NCBI RefSeq assembly: GCF_000400465.1
Contig: NW_008806280.1
Location: 434,001-498,000, forward strand
From: Wallemia ichthyophaga EXF-994
Lineage: Eukaryota; Basidiomycota; Wallemiomycetes; Wallemiales; Wallemiaceae
Direction: 5' to 3'
DNA length: 64,000 nucleotides
Part shown: one piece after another, positions 33,180-45,273 of the stretch
Position numbering within the stretch: the first letter of the stretch is position 1
Layout: each line of letters opens with the position of its first letter
Translations under genes and position numbers: made by a program
Notes under the pieces: model-generated
Database searches by the model: none
What the model was told of the DNA's origin: nothing
What the model saw: the letters and a program-made list of their open reading frames with translations, nothing else

Positions 33180-36100
33180 ATGGGCTTGAAATTTAATAGG
33201 CAGCTCTTCAAGTGGGCTGTTGGCGGTGGGAATATCAGTCACAGCAGTCACACCAGTCACACCAGTCACAGCAACCACAGCAGCCACCCCGTGCGTACAC
33301 ACCACTCTCCTCCATTCCCTCTGACGCCATCTCCAGCCGCACCGGCAGTACGTTCGCAGCCACAGGACTTCACAAGCGCACTCCAATACCCACGACGACG
33401 CTGACCATCTCCTTCACTTGTCCCGTGGCCGTAGCTCTACTCCCACCACACAGCGAGCCACACAGGCGCTGCTAGCGATGGATGCACCCGCCACTCCTTC
33501 TACCCCATTTCCTCCAGCCACTCCCTCTACATCCGCCCACCACGACCGCCACGCTCTACTCCACCGCATACGCCTCTACGCCCGCGCACACGACGTACCC
33601 GGAGCGTTACGCGAGCTGAACGCGATATTTAGCACGCAAAGCAGTGTAGTGTATCGTCGACAGTTGTTCCCGGACGCGCTCACGGTGAACGCGCTGACTG
33701 TGTTTATGGAGGAGGTATCGCACAGCGGGAGTATCAGCAGCCTCGCCCTCCTCCAGCTAGTGCTCGACGAGGAGCTGCTGCTGAAATCGCGCACACACAC
33801 TCTCCTCCAGACTCCCACCATACGGCGTCCACTGGGTTACGGCGAGCTCGTCCGCCCACTCTACCGCGCCCTCTTCCAATCCCCTCTGCGCGAGCTAGCT
33901 GGGGCTGTAACGAGCGATGCGCACGCAGAAATACTCATGATTATCGCTAATGCCCGCGAGAGCTACACGGCTGCCGCGCAAGGCATCTACGAAACACTTG
34001 TTGCCCGCTCTCTGCGCGTAAGTGAGGGCAGTGCGCGAGTACTCATGCACCATCTCATCAAAAAGGGTGACGTGAACGGTGCCAAGACTGTCTACTTCAC
34101 TATAGAGTCACCTGCGTTGGAGACGAAGAAAATGGTCGCTAGGGCGTATGCACGCGACGGGGACACGCGCGCATTAGAAAGCTTGGACGGCGTAGGCAGT
34201 GGGAGTGGTGGTGTGTCGCACACAACCACCCTCATCGCACATGCTCAGCGCGGCCATCTGGACACGGTGCTGAGTGTGTACGCGGGCATCCGCCACCCGA
34301 GCGCGAAAGACAGAGAAGCCGTGCTGTTGTGTTACGTGCAGCGAGACGATCTGGAAGGTGCGTTAGGCTGGGTGCGCAAGGTGGAAGGAGAACGGGGTAC
34401 TGGTCGCGGTGCAGGCGCAAGTGCAGGGCTCAGTCGGCGATCGATCTACACGCGTCTGCTCACTCTCTTCGTCCGTCGACTCGATGTCGATGGGGCGATG
34501 GAGGTGGTTGACATGATGCGTGCCGAGCACCTACCCGTGCGACTGGACCACTATGCGCAGCTAATCGCACTACACGCGCGGCGGTGTGACGATGCAGCTG
34601 CCCTGCACACTCTCCACACTATGCACCTTTCTCCCTCCCTCGAATGTTGGAGCGGGGTGATGAATGCACACGCAAACGCTTGCAACTGGCACAGCGTTAT
34701 AGGGGTATACAAGCGAATCCGCGCTCGTTTCCGTCTCACTGCACCCACTTGCAACACTCTCATCAAGGCGTACGTTATGTTGGGCAGTGCGTTCGAGAAT
34801 GTGCTCGCAGTCGTACGCGATATGCTCGCCATGGGCGTGCGTGGCGATGAGACGACATTTGCGCTTGTTATGCAGAGCGCATGCGATATGGGACGTATCG
34901 ACGCAGCCACCGCGCTACATGAGGAACATTGCAAATGGAGTGAAGAGGGTCTCGTGCACCCACCTAACGCTATTCACTACACTATCCTTATCGCTGCTTT
35001 ATTGCGCGTTGGGCAGTTCGCAGATGCGCGCAAGTGGTATGGACGCATGAAGGAAAAATTTGTTCAACCTGATTCAGTCACTTATGGCGTGATCCTCGCT
35101 AGTTATCTCGCGCGTGGCGGCGAGGAAAACGTGCAGGTAGCTAAAGTTACCCTGGCCAACTTATTAGGTCAGGAGGAGAATGAGTCGCGCAGCAATCTCA
35201 ATAGCAGTCGCACTGGCAATGGCAATGGTAATGGCAATAGCAATAGCACTCCCACTCGCGCTAGCTGGATGGAGGCCAGCAGATCGCACTCGCGCACACT
35301 CTCCAATGTCCTCAGGCCATTCCTGCAGAACTACGGTAAGAAATTCACGCCTGAGCTTGCTCGTGAGACGTTTGAGTATATGGCTGATATCGCCGACGGG
35401 GCTGGGGACATAACCAACTTGACCATGCTAATGGATGGGTATCGTCGCGTGGGCAACTATGCAGTAGTGGACGATATCTGGGGAAGCATACTAGGCAGTG
35501 CGGGGGAGCGGGAAGGACATTCAAAGCATTCAACTCAGTCAACTCAGTCACAGCCACCCCGCAATACGCTGTGCCTCCCGCTATCAATTTACATGGACAG
35601 CCTGACCATGCAGCACAGACTGACAGACCTTCATGATACTTTCCGTGTGGTGCGCGAACGCGGATTTGCGTTGGATGCGCATAATTGGAATCATCTGGCT
35701 GTTGCTCTCGCCAAACTTGGAGATATCCGGCTCGCTTTTGCGGTGCTCGAGCGGATCGTGCGCGTTTATGTTACCAAGCGGCGTAAGGGGGTGTATAGTT
35801 GGTATGACACGGAGGAGAAGGAGGAAAAGGAGAAAAACGAGAGCAACAAGGAGAAGGAAAATCAAGTAGACGACACACCACAGCCGAACAGAGCAGCAAT
35901 ACGCCGGACAAACACCACAGGCATGCGACAAGACCGGGAGAAACGGAATGGTGATATCGTTCCACTGCTGCCATCACCCACGCCACGCAATGAACACAAC
36001 GTACACAATGCACAAATTGATCTGCTGAAATACATGGATGACATAGAAGCAGAAGGCGGGAACCAGATGAATTGGCACGCGCATCATCGCACACTCGAGG

Positions 36101-36231
36101 TACTCGTGCAAGTAAGGCAGAATATGTCGCCGGCTGAGTGGATGGATGTGCAGGCGGAGTATGTCGGTGCGTCCTGGGCAATACGGCGCCACGAAGCGAG
36201 GAGAGGTGGAGAAAGCTGGGGAGAGGAGTGA
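33180..36231 (+). CDS. Pentatricopeptide-repeat (PPR) protein, probably mitochondrial
   Basis: Preferred model: exon 33180-33290, a 58-nt intron with GTGCGT donor, CTGAC branch site and GGCAG acceptor, then 33349-36231, giving 997 aa. The N-terminus, MGLKFNRQLFKWAV, is basic and amphipathic, consistent with mitochondrial import, and is followed by Ser/His/Thr-rich repeats. The conservative alternative is ATG 33478, inside the long exon. PPR-like helical hairpins are clear from about residue 350 on, for example TCNTLIKAYVMLGSAFENVL, HYTILIAALLRVGQFADARK and DSVTYGVILASYLARGG. PPR proteins bind organellar RNA for processing or translation. A Glu/Lys-rich insertion lies near the C-terminus. GC content is higher than in most neighbours. 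Confidence 0.85.
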
Positions 36232-36389
36232 ATAGGAATGTTCATAATATAATATATTCAAATATTCAAATAAAAGTAATTTTTAATTCGAGGAATGTTA
36301 GTGCGTGCGTGGTGAGAATGCATCTGAAGCTAGGGGACGTGCGCGGAGGCGAGGTCGATCCGATACGGCCAACAAGTAGAAACGCAGAT

Positions 36390-37808
36390 ATGAGCAACAA
36401 CAGCAACTCACACAGCACATCGCCCATTGAACGTGAAGGGAGTGTAGAGAATGAAACGATGACTGCCAGCGCACACGGCGCACACGGTGCTCACAGCAGC
36501 GCACAGCCATCCCCACCTATACCACAAACAGCACCACTTAACGTATCGAAAGAGCAATCACCAGCAGTCTCAAACATAGTCAGAAAGAAGCTCGGAGGAT
36601 TCGTCGGATTCGCCAATCTGCCAAACCAAGTACACCGCAAGTCTGTGCGCAAGGGATTCTCATTCACTTGCATGGTCGTAGGTGAATCAGGATTGGGCAA
36701 GTCGACGCTGGTGAACACGTTGTTCGAAACTAGCTTATATCAGCCAAAGACACTGCCAGAGTTGGGCTCCGAGTTGAGTTCTACGGTTGGTATAGAGAAT
36801 ATATCAGCAGATATCGAAGAGAATGGCGTAAGACTAAAGTTGACAGTGGTGGATACGCCTGGCTTTGGTGACTTTATCAACAACGACAGCTCCTGGGATC
36901 CTATAGTCACCTCAATCGAGTCGAGATTCGATCAATACCTCGAACAGGAGAACCGAGTTAACAGGGCAAAGCTCAACGATAACCGCGTTAATGCTTGCAT
37001 ATACTTTATTCAACCAACAGGACACTCGCTCCGTCAAGTTGACATAGAGTTCATGAGAAGATTGCACACGAAAGTAAATTTGATACCAGTAATCGCAAAG
37101 AGTGACACGCTTAGTGAGGAAGAGGTTGATTCTTTCAAGAGACGCATTCTAGCAGACATTGAATATCACAAGATCGAGATATTCAAAGCACCTGCGTATG
37201 AGATGGAAGATGATGAGACAATACAAGAAAACAGTGAAATTGAATCAAAGATACCATTTGCGATTGTTGGCTCAACGCAGACGATTCAAACAGGAGACGG
37301 TAGAAGTGTTCGCGGTAGATCATATCCATGGGGTGTTGTTGAGGTTGATAATGAGGAACACTGTGACTTTACAAAGTTAAGACAAATGATGATTAGAACA
37401 CACATGGAGGAGTTGAAGGAGAATACCGGGATTCTTTACGAGAATTACAGATCAGAGAAGATGTTGGCTATGGGAGTTCAACAGGATGCAACGGTGTTCA
37501 AGGAGGTTAACCCAACAGCCAAGGCGGTTGAAGAGAAGACCTTGCACGATGCCAAGCTTAGCAAGATGGAAGCAGAGATGAAGCTGGTTTTCCAACAAAA
37601 GGTACAAGAGAAGGAAGCAAAGCTGAGACAAAGTGAGGAAGAACTCTACGCGAGACACAGGGAGATGAAGGAATCGCTAGAGAAGCAAAGAGGGGAGTTG
37701 GATGATAAGAGGAGGAGATTGGAGTCGGGTAGGCCACTGACACCGGAGAGAGGTGGAGGCGGAGCGCAATCGACGCAGAAGAAGAGCAGAGGGTTTCTAC
37801 GTTCATAA
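36390..37808 (+). CDS. CDC3: Septin, CDC3/AspB group
   Basis: Intronless, 472 aa from ATG 36390. An in-frame ATG at 36318 would add 24 residues. The N-terminus is Ser/Asn/His-rich, followed by GGFVGFANLPNQVHRKSVRK, the polybasic lead-in typical of the Cdc3 group. The GTPase domain has GESGLGKST (P-loop), DTPGFGD (switch II) and AKSD (guanine specificity), then the septin-unique region with SYPWGVVEV. The C-terminus from about residue 370 is a long coiled coil (KMEAEMKLVFQQKVQEKEA...), ending in KKSRGFLRS. Septins polymerise into hetero-oligomeric filaments at the bud neck or septum. It lies ~160 bp after the PPR stop. Confidence 0.94.
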   Translation: MSNNSNSHSTSPIEREGSVENETMTASAHGAHGAHSSAQPSPPIPQTAPLNVSKEQSPAVSNIVRKKLGGFVGFANLPNQVHRKSVRKGFSFTCMVVGESGLGKSTLVNTLFETSLYQPKTLPELGSELSSTVGIENISADIEENGVRLKLTVVDTPGFGDFINNDSSWDPIVTSIESRFDQYLEQENRVNRAKLNDNRVNACIYFIQPTGHSLRQVDIEFMRRLHTKVNLIPVIAKSDTLSEEEVDSFKRRILADIEYHKIEIFKAPAYEMEDDETIQENSEIESKIPFAIVGSTQTIQTGDGRSVRGRSYPWGVVEVDNEEHCDFTKLRQMMIRTHMEELKENTGILYENYRSEKMLAMGVQQDATVFKEVNPTAKAVEEKTLHDAKLSKMEAEMKLVFQQKVQEKEAKLRQSEEELYARHREMKESLEKQRGELDDKRRRLESGRPLTPERGGGGAQSTQKKSRGFLRS

Positions 37809-37869
37809 GGTGGAGTAGAATTAGTCAAATGTAGCAAATTTTAACTTTAATTTAAATGAATAACAAGAA

Positions 37870-39240
37870 ATGATTTTGTTGATTACGTCGATGAAGTGGT
37901 TAAAGAGCAAGGTAGAAGGGAATCTGGATAGGTGGATAGAGGATAAGAGTGAATATAATCTATATAACATAATAAATATAATAAACGATGATAACGTTAA
38001 GGATTTGGTTAAATGCGTTAAAAGTAGATTGAAGACGGAGTATATGGACATGGAATACTTGATGTTGGTATTGGTGGAGGTGGATATATTCGCAGCAGCT
38101 ATAAATAATGCAAAGACTATCTCGGTAATCGTTGATTATAATGAGCTGTTCATTAAACTCTACTTGAAGTTGATCAACTCAAATCACTTGATTGTTGAAT
38201 CATTTGAACACAAGTATCAACCCATTTTGATCTTATACGATGGTCTATTTGAACACTCTTATTCCTCTCATCAATTAGCCCAAATTAATCTAACCAATTC
38301 AGTCAAAGTTTCACTTGAATTGCTCAACAATTGTCTCATTTATAATAAGTTAGACGTGGTCGAATTCACTGATAGTTATAAAGCATGTCTTGATTTCCAC
38401 AATACTTACAAAGACTCCTTAAACACCTTACAGCTCACCGCCTCCTCCTCACGCCTACAACGCGACCAGTCCATCGCTTTCTCCATCGATTGTTACAAGA
38501 TTGCTGGTATTCTGGACGACTACAGAGACACTTACACCCCAGATGAACTCATTTTACACCACACTCGCGCCCTTATCGAAGAAATTCAAAACAGTCTCAA
38601 TGAATACCACCATCTATCCCTCCACATCAAGCAAGACGAGGAATTGCATCTCGTTACTCAGCAATCCATTCACGATACACGCTTCGATAGGTCTAAACAT
38701 CCACCCACACCCACACATTCACTTCACTCACTCCATTCACACTCCCAATCTCACCATCAACACTCATCTCAACAATCCTTCAGTTTTGAAAGGATTCCTT
38801 ATAGCACTTCGATTCCATCCGATTTAGGTGGCAGCAGCATGTCCACTCACATACCAATTGCTTTTGAGTTGGCTAATAAGGGTAAGCTGGGTCTGATGGC
38901 AAACATGGTAAATAGAAGTAACGACTACGATATCATCACTCCCCTTCCAACGCACAAATCAATTCAGAAAAGAAGACAGCTCGATGATTATCACCCTGGG
39001 AATAGCTACAACGACCAAAACCAAGATAATGAACATGACTACGATTATGACTACGAACACGACCACGAGCATGACCAATCCACCTCTCCCTCTGAGTATT
39101 ATCAACCTTCACAACAACTCGAGGTTGACCATGATATTCAACAATACCACGACCAAGAGCATCACCATGACATGTTCCAAGACTGCTCTCCATATGCTGG
39201 CATCGTAGAGTGCACCACCCCGACAAGACCCACAAAGTAA
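37870..39240 (+). CDS. Hypothetical protein with acidic His/Asp-rich tail
   Basis: Single-exon frame of 456 aa starting MILLITSMKWLKSKVEG; a second in-frame Met is at residue 8. The first ~280 residues are predicted mostly helical (for example FAAAINNAKTISVIVDYNEL) with no membrane segment. The rest is low complexity: His/Ser-rich (HSLHSLHSHSQSHHQHSSQQ), then repeated DYDYDYEHDHEHDQ. I do not recognise the family. The base composition is more AT-rich than its neighbours and there is no intron, both unusual for this window, but it is too long and too biased in codon use to be chance. It lies 61 bp after the septin gene on the same strand. Confidence 0.75.
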   Translation: MILLITSMKWLKSKVEGNLDRWIEDKSEYNLYNIINIINDDNVKDLVKCVKSRLKTEYMDMEYLMLVLVEVDIFAAAINNAKTISVIVDYNELFIKLYLKLINSNHLIVESFEHKYQPILILYDGLFEHSYSSHQLAQINLTNSVKVSLELLNNCLIYNKLDVVEFTDSYKACLDFHNTYKDSLNTLQLTASSSRLQRDQSIAFSIDCYKIAGILDDYRDTYTPDELILHHTRALIEEIQNSLNEYHHLSLHIKQDEELHLVTQQSIHDTRFDRSKHPPTPTHSLHSLHSHSQSHHQHSSQQSFSFERIPYSTSIPSDLGGSSMSTHIPIAFELANKGKLGLMANMVNRSNDYDIITPLPTHKSIQKRRQLDDYHPGNSYNDQNQDNEHDYDYDYEHDHEHDQSTSPSEYYQPSQQLEVDHDIQQYHDQEHHHDMFQDCSPYAGIVECTTPTRPTK

Positions 39241-39348
39241 AATAAATCAAAATGAATTCAAGTAAAAGTATTTTTGTTGTGCTATTATCATTACTATGCC
39301 ACTTGCAAACCACCTAATTAACTCCTGTGTCTGACTGTACCAACTCAT

Positions 39349-41137
39349 CTATCTCCTGCCTCTACCTCTACCACCTCTCATACCGCCCCTGCCTCTCATT
39401 GCAGATTGAGCAGTCTGGCGATCGATTGGTGGACCTGGATTCTGACCTTCAGATTGAGGATTACGGATAGTTTCATCTACAGAGAGAACCAAACAGGCTG
39501 CTTCAGATGCACTAGCAATAGCGTTCATCTTGACAAGAGCAGGTTCCCAAATGAATTGCTCTACACTATTACCGACTCCTTCAGTCTCAATATCGACACC
39601 TGCCCAATAATCATTCTTTGCATGCTGCATGCGCAGCTTATTGAGTATATCAGTAGCGTCGAAGCCAGCATTATCGCAAAGTTGACGGGGTATGCCTTCT
39701 AATGATTTGGCGAAAGCAGCTATAATTAATTGTTGCTTTCCTTCAATAGATCTACTGTAATCTCTTAATCTCTTTGACAGCTCCATCTCAATTGCACCAC
39801 CACCACCAACGATAGTGCTGTGTTTGATGGTTCTCCGAACAATCATGATTGCGTCGTGCAAAGATCTTGCCACTTCAGCAATAAACTGCTCAGCACCACC
39901 ACGTAAGATGATAGTGCATGTTTTAGTAGCAGGGCATTCAGTGAAGATGTTGAAACGGTCTGAACCAATTTGACGCTCTTCAAAGCGACCACAACTGCCG
40001 AGGTGTTTGTTTGTGTCAATATCTGAGACTGTCGACTGGACTGATCCACCGAGTGCTTGAGTGACGCGCTTCATGTCGTCTGCAGCTACTCTACCAGCAC
40101 AGAAAATATCCCTGTCTGCGAAATACTGCGTTGCAAGATCACCAATTGGGAGTTTTGATAATACGACCTTTGCACCTGTGTTGACGATTGCTTCCAGTTT
40201 CTTGTAGATAATGTCCCATTCAGCATCGACAATCTTTTGATACTCGCTCACATCCTCCACTCTCACCTCAGCATTGTCCTTCTCAGCCTTAAGTTCGAGC
40301 TCCACGTTGAGACAGAGAATGGTTGGGTTAGTGAAGGATTTTGGCTGTTGTTCGAAACCTGCGTAACTGAAAGTTTTCTTGAAGGCGACACCTTTAACGA
40401 GTAAAGAGTCCTGCATACCACCACCAGGAACCTTCTTAACACCGATGTAGTCTTGGTTGAGGTCGTCCTGGTTAAGACACATGACGGCATCGACAGCCAT
40501 ATTGGTGAAGAAGGGTTTGTAGTTCTGGATAAGTTTAGAAGACATACTGGTAGCAGCGCACTTAAGGAGATGCTGTCTAAATTGAGTTGGATCAGATTTA
40601 TCGATTGGGATTCCCAGCTTCTTTATCTCATCGAGGGCGACTTGAGTTGCTTTTCTATAGCCCTTCATGATAATATAAGGATTAACGCCGTCTTCAATGA
40701 ATGACTTGCACTCTCGGAGCATTTCACCGGCCAAGAGGGTAACTGAAGTAGTTCCATCACCAACCTCAGCATCTTGAGCGCGGGCGATGTCAACGAGTGA
40801 TTTAGCAGCTGGGTGGACAATCTCAAGCAGCTTGAGGATCGTTGCACCGTCGTTGGAGATTGTAGCCTCGCCTCTGTTGCTGACTATCAGCTTATCCATG
40901 CCACGTGGACCGAGAGTGGAAGCCACACAGTCGACAACAGCCAAACAAGCGCCAATATTAGACAGCAGCTGTCCTTTTCCCTGTGAGCTGTCTGTGCCAT
41001 CTAATCGAAGACGTCAGAAGGTTTGAGTGGTGGGGATTCTGCTCACCTCTGAGGAGAATTATCGGTGGTTGCTGGTATATCTGTTAAATGTAATCCAATT
41101 ATACTGGAAATCTCACCATCATTCCTGGCAACGACAT
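39349..41137 (-). CDS. CCT7: T-complex chaperonin subunit eta (CCT7)
   Basis: Exons 41117-41137, 41047-41080 and 39349-41000 encode 568 aa. The 5' end is finely divided: a 21-nt first exon, a 36-nt intron (the shortest convincing one in the window) and a 34-nt second exon. Chaperonin motifs include [36 protein letters not shown] and [20 protein letters not shown]. The [17 protein letters not shown] segment and the C-terminal [15 protein letters not shown] tail point to the eta subunit. The eight-subunit CCT ring folds actin and tubulin in the cytosol. Confidence 0.96.
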
Positions 41138-41257
41138 TTTTATTCTTCGTCGCTTGGTCGTTGAGAAGAAGGCTCAGCTTACAGCACGCACGCACAAATC
41201 AAATATCAAATTCATCCATCTACGCGTGTTCTAATGCTATTTACGCGTCTTCTAGAA

Positions 41258-42331
41258 CTAATCTACGTCTTCTGATTGTACGTTATCTGATGGACCAATT
41301 GTACCGCCAAACGAGCCTGGCATGTTAGTTGTGGGGTCAGAGCTGCGACGAGGGCGTTGAGTGTGAGTGTGAGTGTGAGTGTGAGTATTCTCCCGCCGTC
41401 TATCCCACTCTTGCCTCTCCATTGCGACGCTGTACCTGCAAATCGGACACGTGCCATTGATATTGAGCCATCCAGCGAGACACTGTGGGTGAAACGCGTG
41501 GCTACACGGCATGGCCATCCACTCATCGCCCACCTTGAAGTCCTCTTTGCATATTGAGCAGTCTGTGATTTCCTGCGCGCGTATCCAGCCCATATCAGCT
41601 AAACCACGCTCGAGTCGCGCAATACGCTCATCTGATGCGGGTATAACGGAGGATGTCTGCTGATTCTCCATTAATTCATCAACGAACCTATCAAATGCAC
41701 CCTGCGATAGTATGTAGTCACCGAAACGCGCTTCTCCACCGCTAAACGACATTGAAGGCACATCACTCGATCCGAGCAGAGACGACAAGAGGTTTTGGAT
41801 GTAGCCACCGATGTTATTGTTGTTGGTGTTATCACTGCTGCTGTCTGGCCGCGTACTCGAGTGTATTGGTGGTGGCTGGAATGAATTGGCGAGGAAGTCG
41901 CTCAAAGTGGGGTTCTCTAGGTTGCGTGCGTCTTGTGTATTCTCTGGATTCTCTGTGTCGTGCCTGTTCTCTGTGGCCTGCCCTCCAAACGAGAAGGTCA
42001 TGGGATTAGCGCCACTGCCTATCATCACATAACCGCGTCTGCTGGCTGGATGAGTGGCTGAGTTGGCGGGTGGACTGGGTGGAGTGAAATGTGAATGCCC
42101 TGAGTGCGCTGATCGCCCAGATCGCCCCGATTGCGCTCGTTGCACACGTTGTCCACCAAAGAGCCCCCTCATGAACTCCTCTATTGGATTTATAGTGTTG
42201 TACTCTGGCGTGCTCACCTCCGTGCCCGGGATATCATGACGTATCTCCTCAACGAACTCGCTCTGGCAGCGGCTACAGACTCCGCCAACCAGCCTCCCTT
42301 GAGATGTACACGCGTGGCAGTAATATTCCAT
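41258..42331 (-). CDS. RING-H2 E3 ubiquitin ligase (RNF126/RNF115-like)
   Basis: Intronless, 357 aa from ATG 42331 (MEYYCHACTSQGRL). The N-terminus has a zinc-ribbon-like pair CHAC...CSRC, as in the BCA2/RNF126 family. The middle is Ser/Asn-rich and the RING-H2 domain lies near residues 275-315 (CSICKEDF...PCSHAFHPQCL...CPICR), with all eight ligands present. The extreme C-terminus carries a Thr-His repeat from a (GTGTGA)n tract at about 41357-41385. Such ligases pair with E2 enzymes to ubiquitinate cytosolic clients. It starts 77 bp from the divergent apyrase gene. Confidence 0.9.
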   Translation of the reverse strand: MEYYCHACTSQGRLVGGVCSRCQSEFVEEIRHDIPGTEVSTPEYNTINPIEEFMRGLFGGQRVQRAQSGRSGRSAHSGHSHFTPPSPPANSATHPASRRGYVMIGSGANPMTFSFGGQATENRHDTENPENTQDARNLENPTLSDFLANSFQPPPIHSSTRPDSSSDNTNNNNIGGYIQNLLSSLLGSSDVPSMSFSGGEARFGDYILSQGAFDRFVDELMENQQTSSVIPASDERIARLERGLADMGWIRAQEITDCSICKEDFKVGDEWMAMPCSHAFHPQCLAGWLNINGTCPICRYSVAMERQEWDRRRENTHTHTHTHTQRPRRSSDPTTNMPGSFGGTIGPSDNVQSEDVD

Positions 42332-42357
42332 TTTTATTTTATTCAATCGCCACGACT

Positions 42358-42380
42358 TGGTGGTTGATCACTAACCACCA
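42358..42380. promoter_or_regulatory. Perfect palindrome in a divergent promoter
   Basis: The arms TGGTGGTT (42358-42365) and AACCACCA (42373-42380) flank the 7-base spacer GATCACT. They lie between the start codons of the RING and apyrase genes. A closely related inverted repeat occurs in another divergent promoter at 48759-48797, so a dimeric transcription factor site is a reasonable guess. Confidence 0.5.
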
Positions 42381-42408
42381 TCACCCGCTTATCGGTGAGA
42401 ACCACTAA

Positions 42409-45133
42409 ATGGCGCCAGCTTCTCCCACACGCAACTACGCCATTATAATCGATGCTGGATCATCTGGCTCCCGGTCCCAGATCTACAGCTGGGAATTGGG
42501 TCGACGTGGGGACGCGCAATACGCCCACGCGCTTCTCCCCAACGTCGAGCTGGGCTTGGGCCGCGGAGCACCAGGAGATACCCTCGGCGACGCGCCGTCT
42601 CCTTCGGGCTGGAAAGTTGAGCCAGGGCTCAGCGCGCTTTCCCCGACCGCTTCCACCCTCGAGCTTTATCTGCGTCAACTCATCCAGCCCGCTCTCGATC
42701 TCCTTCCGCCCAGCGCTCGCCCCACAACCCCCGTCTACGTCCTCGCGACTGCCGGGATGCGTCTTCTCGCCCCGCAGCAAGCTCACGCCCTCCTCTCGAG
42801 CGCAGACGACGCTCTCGCCGCTATTCTGCCTCACCACCGCGCCCACTTGTCCTCTCGCATCATCTCTGGCGAAGAAGAAGGCTTCTTCGGGTGGCTCGCT
42901 GTCAATTACCTTATGGATGGCTTCGTCGACAGGCACGGGAGGCAGCCGCAGCTGCAGTCACCCGCACACTCTCACTCCTGGGGCTTCCTCGATATGGGCG
43001 GCGCATCGACGCAGATCGCTTTCGAGCCGACGCGCGGGTGGGGTGGAGACGTAGCCCGCGAGAAGGATGACGGTCTGATCGACTTCAATCTACGCATGTC
43101 CGATGGCACTCACCGCCCGTACACGGTGTTCGTCGCGACGTGGCTGGGCTACGGCACCAACCAGGCGCGCGACCGCCACGTGCGCCACCTGATCAAGCAG
43201 AAGGAGAGTGTCAATGAGAGCGATACAAACAAAATCAATAGCATATCCTACACAGACACTGTCGCAGACGCGGAGGCACCCGACGACGACGACAGTCTGC
43301 ATATACCCTCAACGCAGGCACCTCAACTAACGATCGAGGATCCGTGTCTACCGCGCAACTTGGACGTGGTCGATGTGTACACATCGCACAACATCCACGG
43401 CACAGGCTCCTTTACGGGGTGTTTGCGCGCATTGGAGCCCCTCCTCGAGCGGGAAGCCTTCTGTCCACACCCACCCTGTCTGTTCGGTGGGCAGCGTGTA
43501 CCACCTATAGACTTCTCCCTCGACCGGTTCGTCGGAGTGAGCGAATATTGGTTCTCGTCCGAACATCTTTTCGGTCTAGGCGGCGCATGGGATCTCGTAC
43601 GCTTCGAGAGGGCTGCCGAGGAGTACTGCGCGCAAGACTGGCACGCTCTCGAGCGAGAGTGGAAGCAGGGAAACGTTACTGGCACTAGCGGTAAGTGGGG
43701 CGACCAGATCGACCTCCCACGCCTGCGTATGCAGTGTTTCAAGGCGAGTTGGATCGTAGAGGTGCTGCACCAAGGTGAGTCAAGGGAGTAATCAAGACAC
43801 ATGAGCTAACAATAAGCCACTCGCAGGCATAGGCATTCCGCGTATCGTAGATCCTGGAGGTAACATCACCACCGCCGATCCTCTCACAGAGGCCAACGAG
43901 AAGGCGGGTCAGAAAGGGCTGCGCTATGGCGAGGGTGAGCGGGAGCAGGAGCAGGCACCCTCACACGCTCCCTCGCACGAACCCATATTCCAATCGGTGA
44001 ATGCCATAGACAGTGTACCAATTTCATGGACACTAGGCTCAGTACTCCTCACAGCATCTGGATCGCAGTCGCCTTTCCTCGCCTACAGCACCAACACTCC
44101 ACACAGCACCTCGGACGACATATTCACCTTCACCGGTGTGAATGGCAAGCTGCTAGCGCTGGAGAGTAGGACGGGTGTGCGTGCGGTGTATGTGTTGGCT
44201 GCACTCGCCCTCCTTCTGCTAGCAGTAGGGTGGTATGCGTGGTATGTGTATCGCAGACGCTCGCGCAGACGCCGCGACAGTGACAGCGACAGTAATGTGC
44301 AGCGATACACCGCCATACCCACCCAGATGGAGGAGGGTACTGAGGCGATCTCGCTCAACGACGTGGGGCACAAGGCATACTCGCACAAGAGTCGCAGTGG
44401 GAGTGGGAGTAGTTTGGGCAGTTTAGCAAGTGTGGGTAGCAGAGGTGCTGCCGCTATCGGCAAACTGCAGCGGTCCGTGCGTCGCCTCGCTAGAATTATG
44501 CCAGGCTGGAGTTGGAGCTGGCGAGACTGGACTAAACCATCTGCTCCCCGCTCGCGCACACCGAAGCTGCGCTATAGCGGTGGTTTGCCCTCGGATCCTA
44601 CCAGTCAACCCCTCCAGCACACCTCGAGCAGTCCGGCCATCATGACTATCAAGAGTGCCCCTTCAACGCCCAAACGTGGCTCGTCGCGGCTGCACGCATA
44701 CAAAAACAGCCAGAATGTGGATGTGGACGTTGGTGGGGTTGGTAGTGGTGGTGTAGATGCAGGTGTAGGTGTTAGTGGCAGTGCGATCAACGACAAAAGC
44801 ACAAACACAAAGAAACAACCACACGCGACTGGTTTGGGATTATTTAGAAACCCTCTTGATAGATCGAGCAGTAGTGTTCACGTCGATCAACTGGGCTTCC
44901 AACAGCAACAACAGCAACAGCAACAGCATCCTTCATCCCAACTCCAACTGAATCCACCACAAACCCTCGCCTCTCATCCCTCAAATCCCTCGCACCCCTC
45001 TCACACCCCTCCTCGAGCTAGTCTCAGCAGTCGGAATAACTCCAGCGCTAACCTCACCACGCTCGTTAGTCGTTCCACTTCCTCTGCCAAGCTTAACAAT
45101 ATGGGTATTGTGCAGGATGACTATTTCGTGTAG
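42409..45133 (+). CDS. YND1: Golgi apyrase (nucleoside diphosphatase, YND1 type)
   Basis: Exons 42409-43774 and 43827-45133 (52-nt intron) encode 890 aa. Apyrase-conserved regions are visible: IIDAGSSGSR (ACR1), VYVLATAGMRLL (ACR2), ISGEEEGFFGWLAVNYLM (ACR3) and LDMGGASTQIAFEP (ACR4). A single C-terminal membrane segment (AVYVLAALALLLLAVGWYAW) precedes RRRSRRRR and a long cytosolic Ser/Gly/Gln-rich tail. A lumenal N-terminal catalytic domain with one C-terminal anchor is the Ynd1 layout. The enzyme hydrolyses GDP and UDP in the Golgi lumen to sustain glycosylation. The tail includes a polyglutamine stretch coded by CAA/CAG near 44900-44930. Confidence 0.93.
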
Positions 45134-45273
45134 TGTATGACTATTGTTATGATTATTACATATGTACAATGGGGTTTGTGGGTGTATTAATGCTGATTGT
45201 ATGCCTGTGTTTTTCTTACGTCGTGGTACTTGAGGGATGGTTAGATGTTGCACTAACCAACACACGCGTTGAC

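Noticed and set aside
42452-43688. Long alternative frames of 114-200 residues over the apyrase gene
   Set aside because: They are GC-driven shadows of a gene with complete apyrase motifs in one frame.
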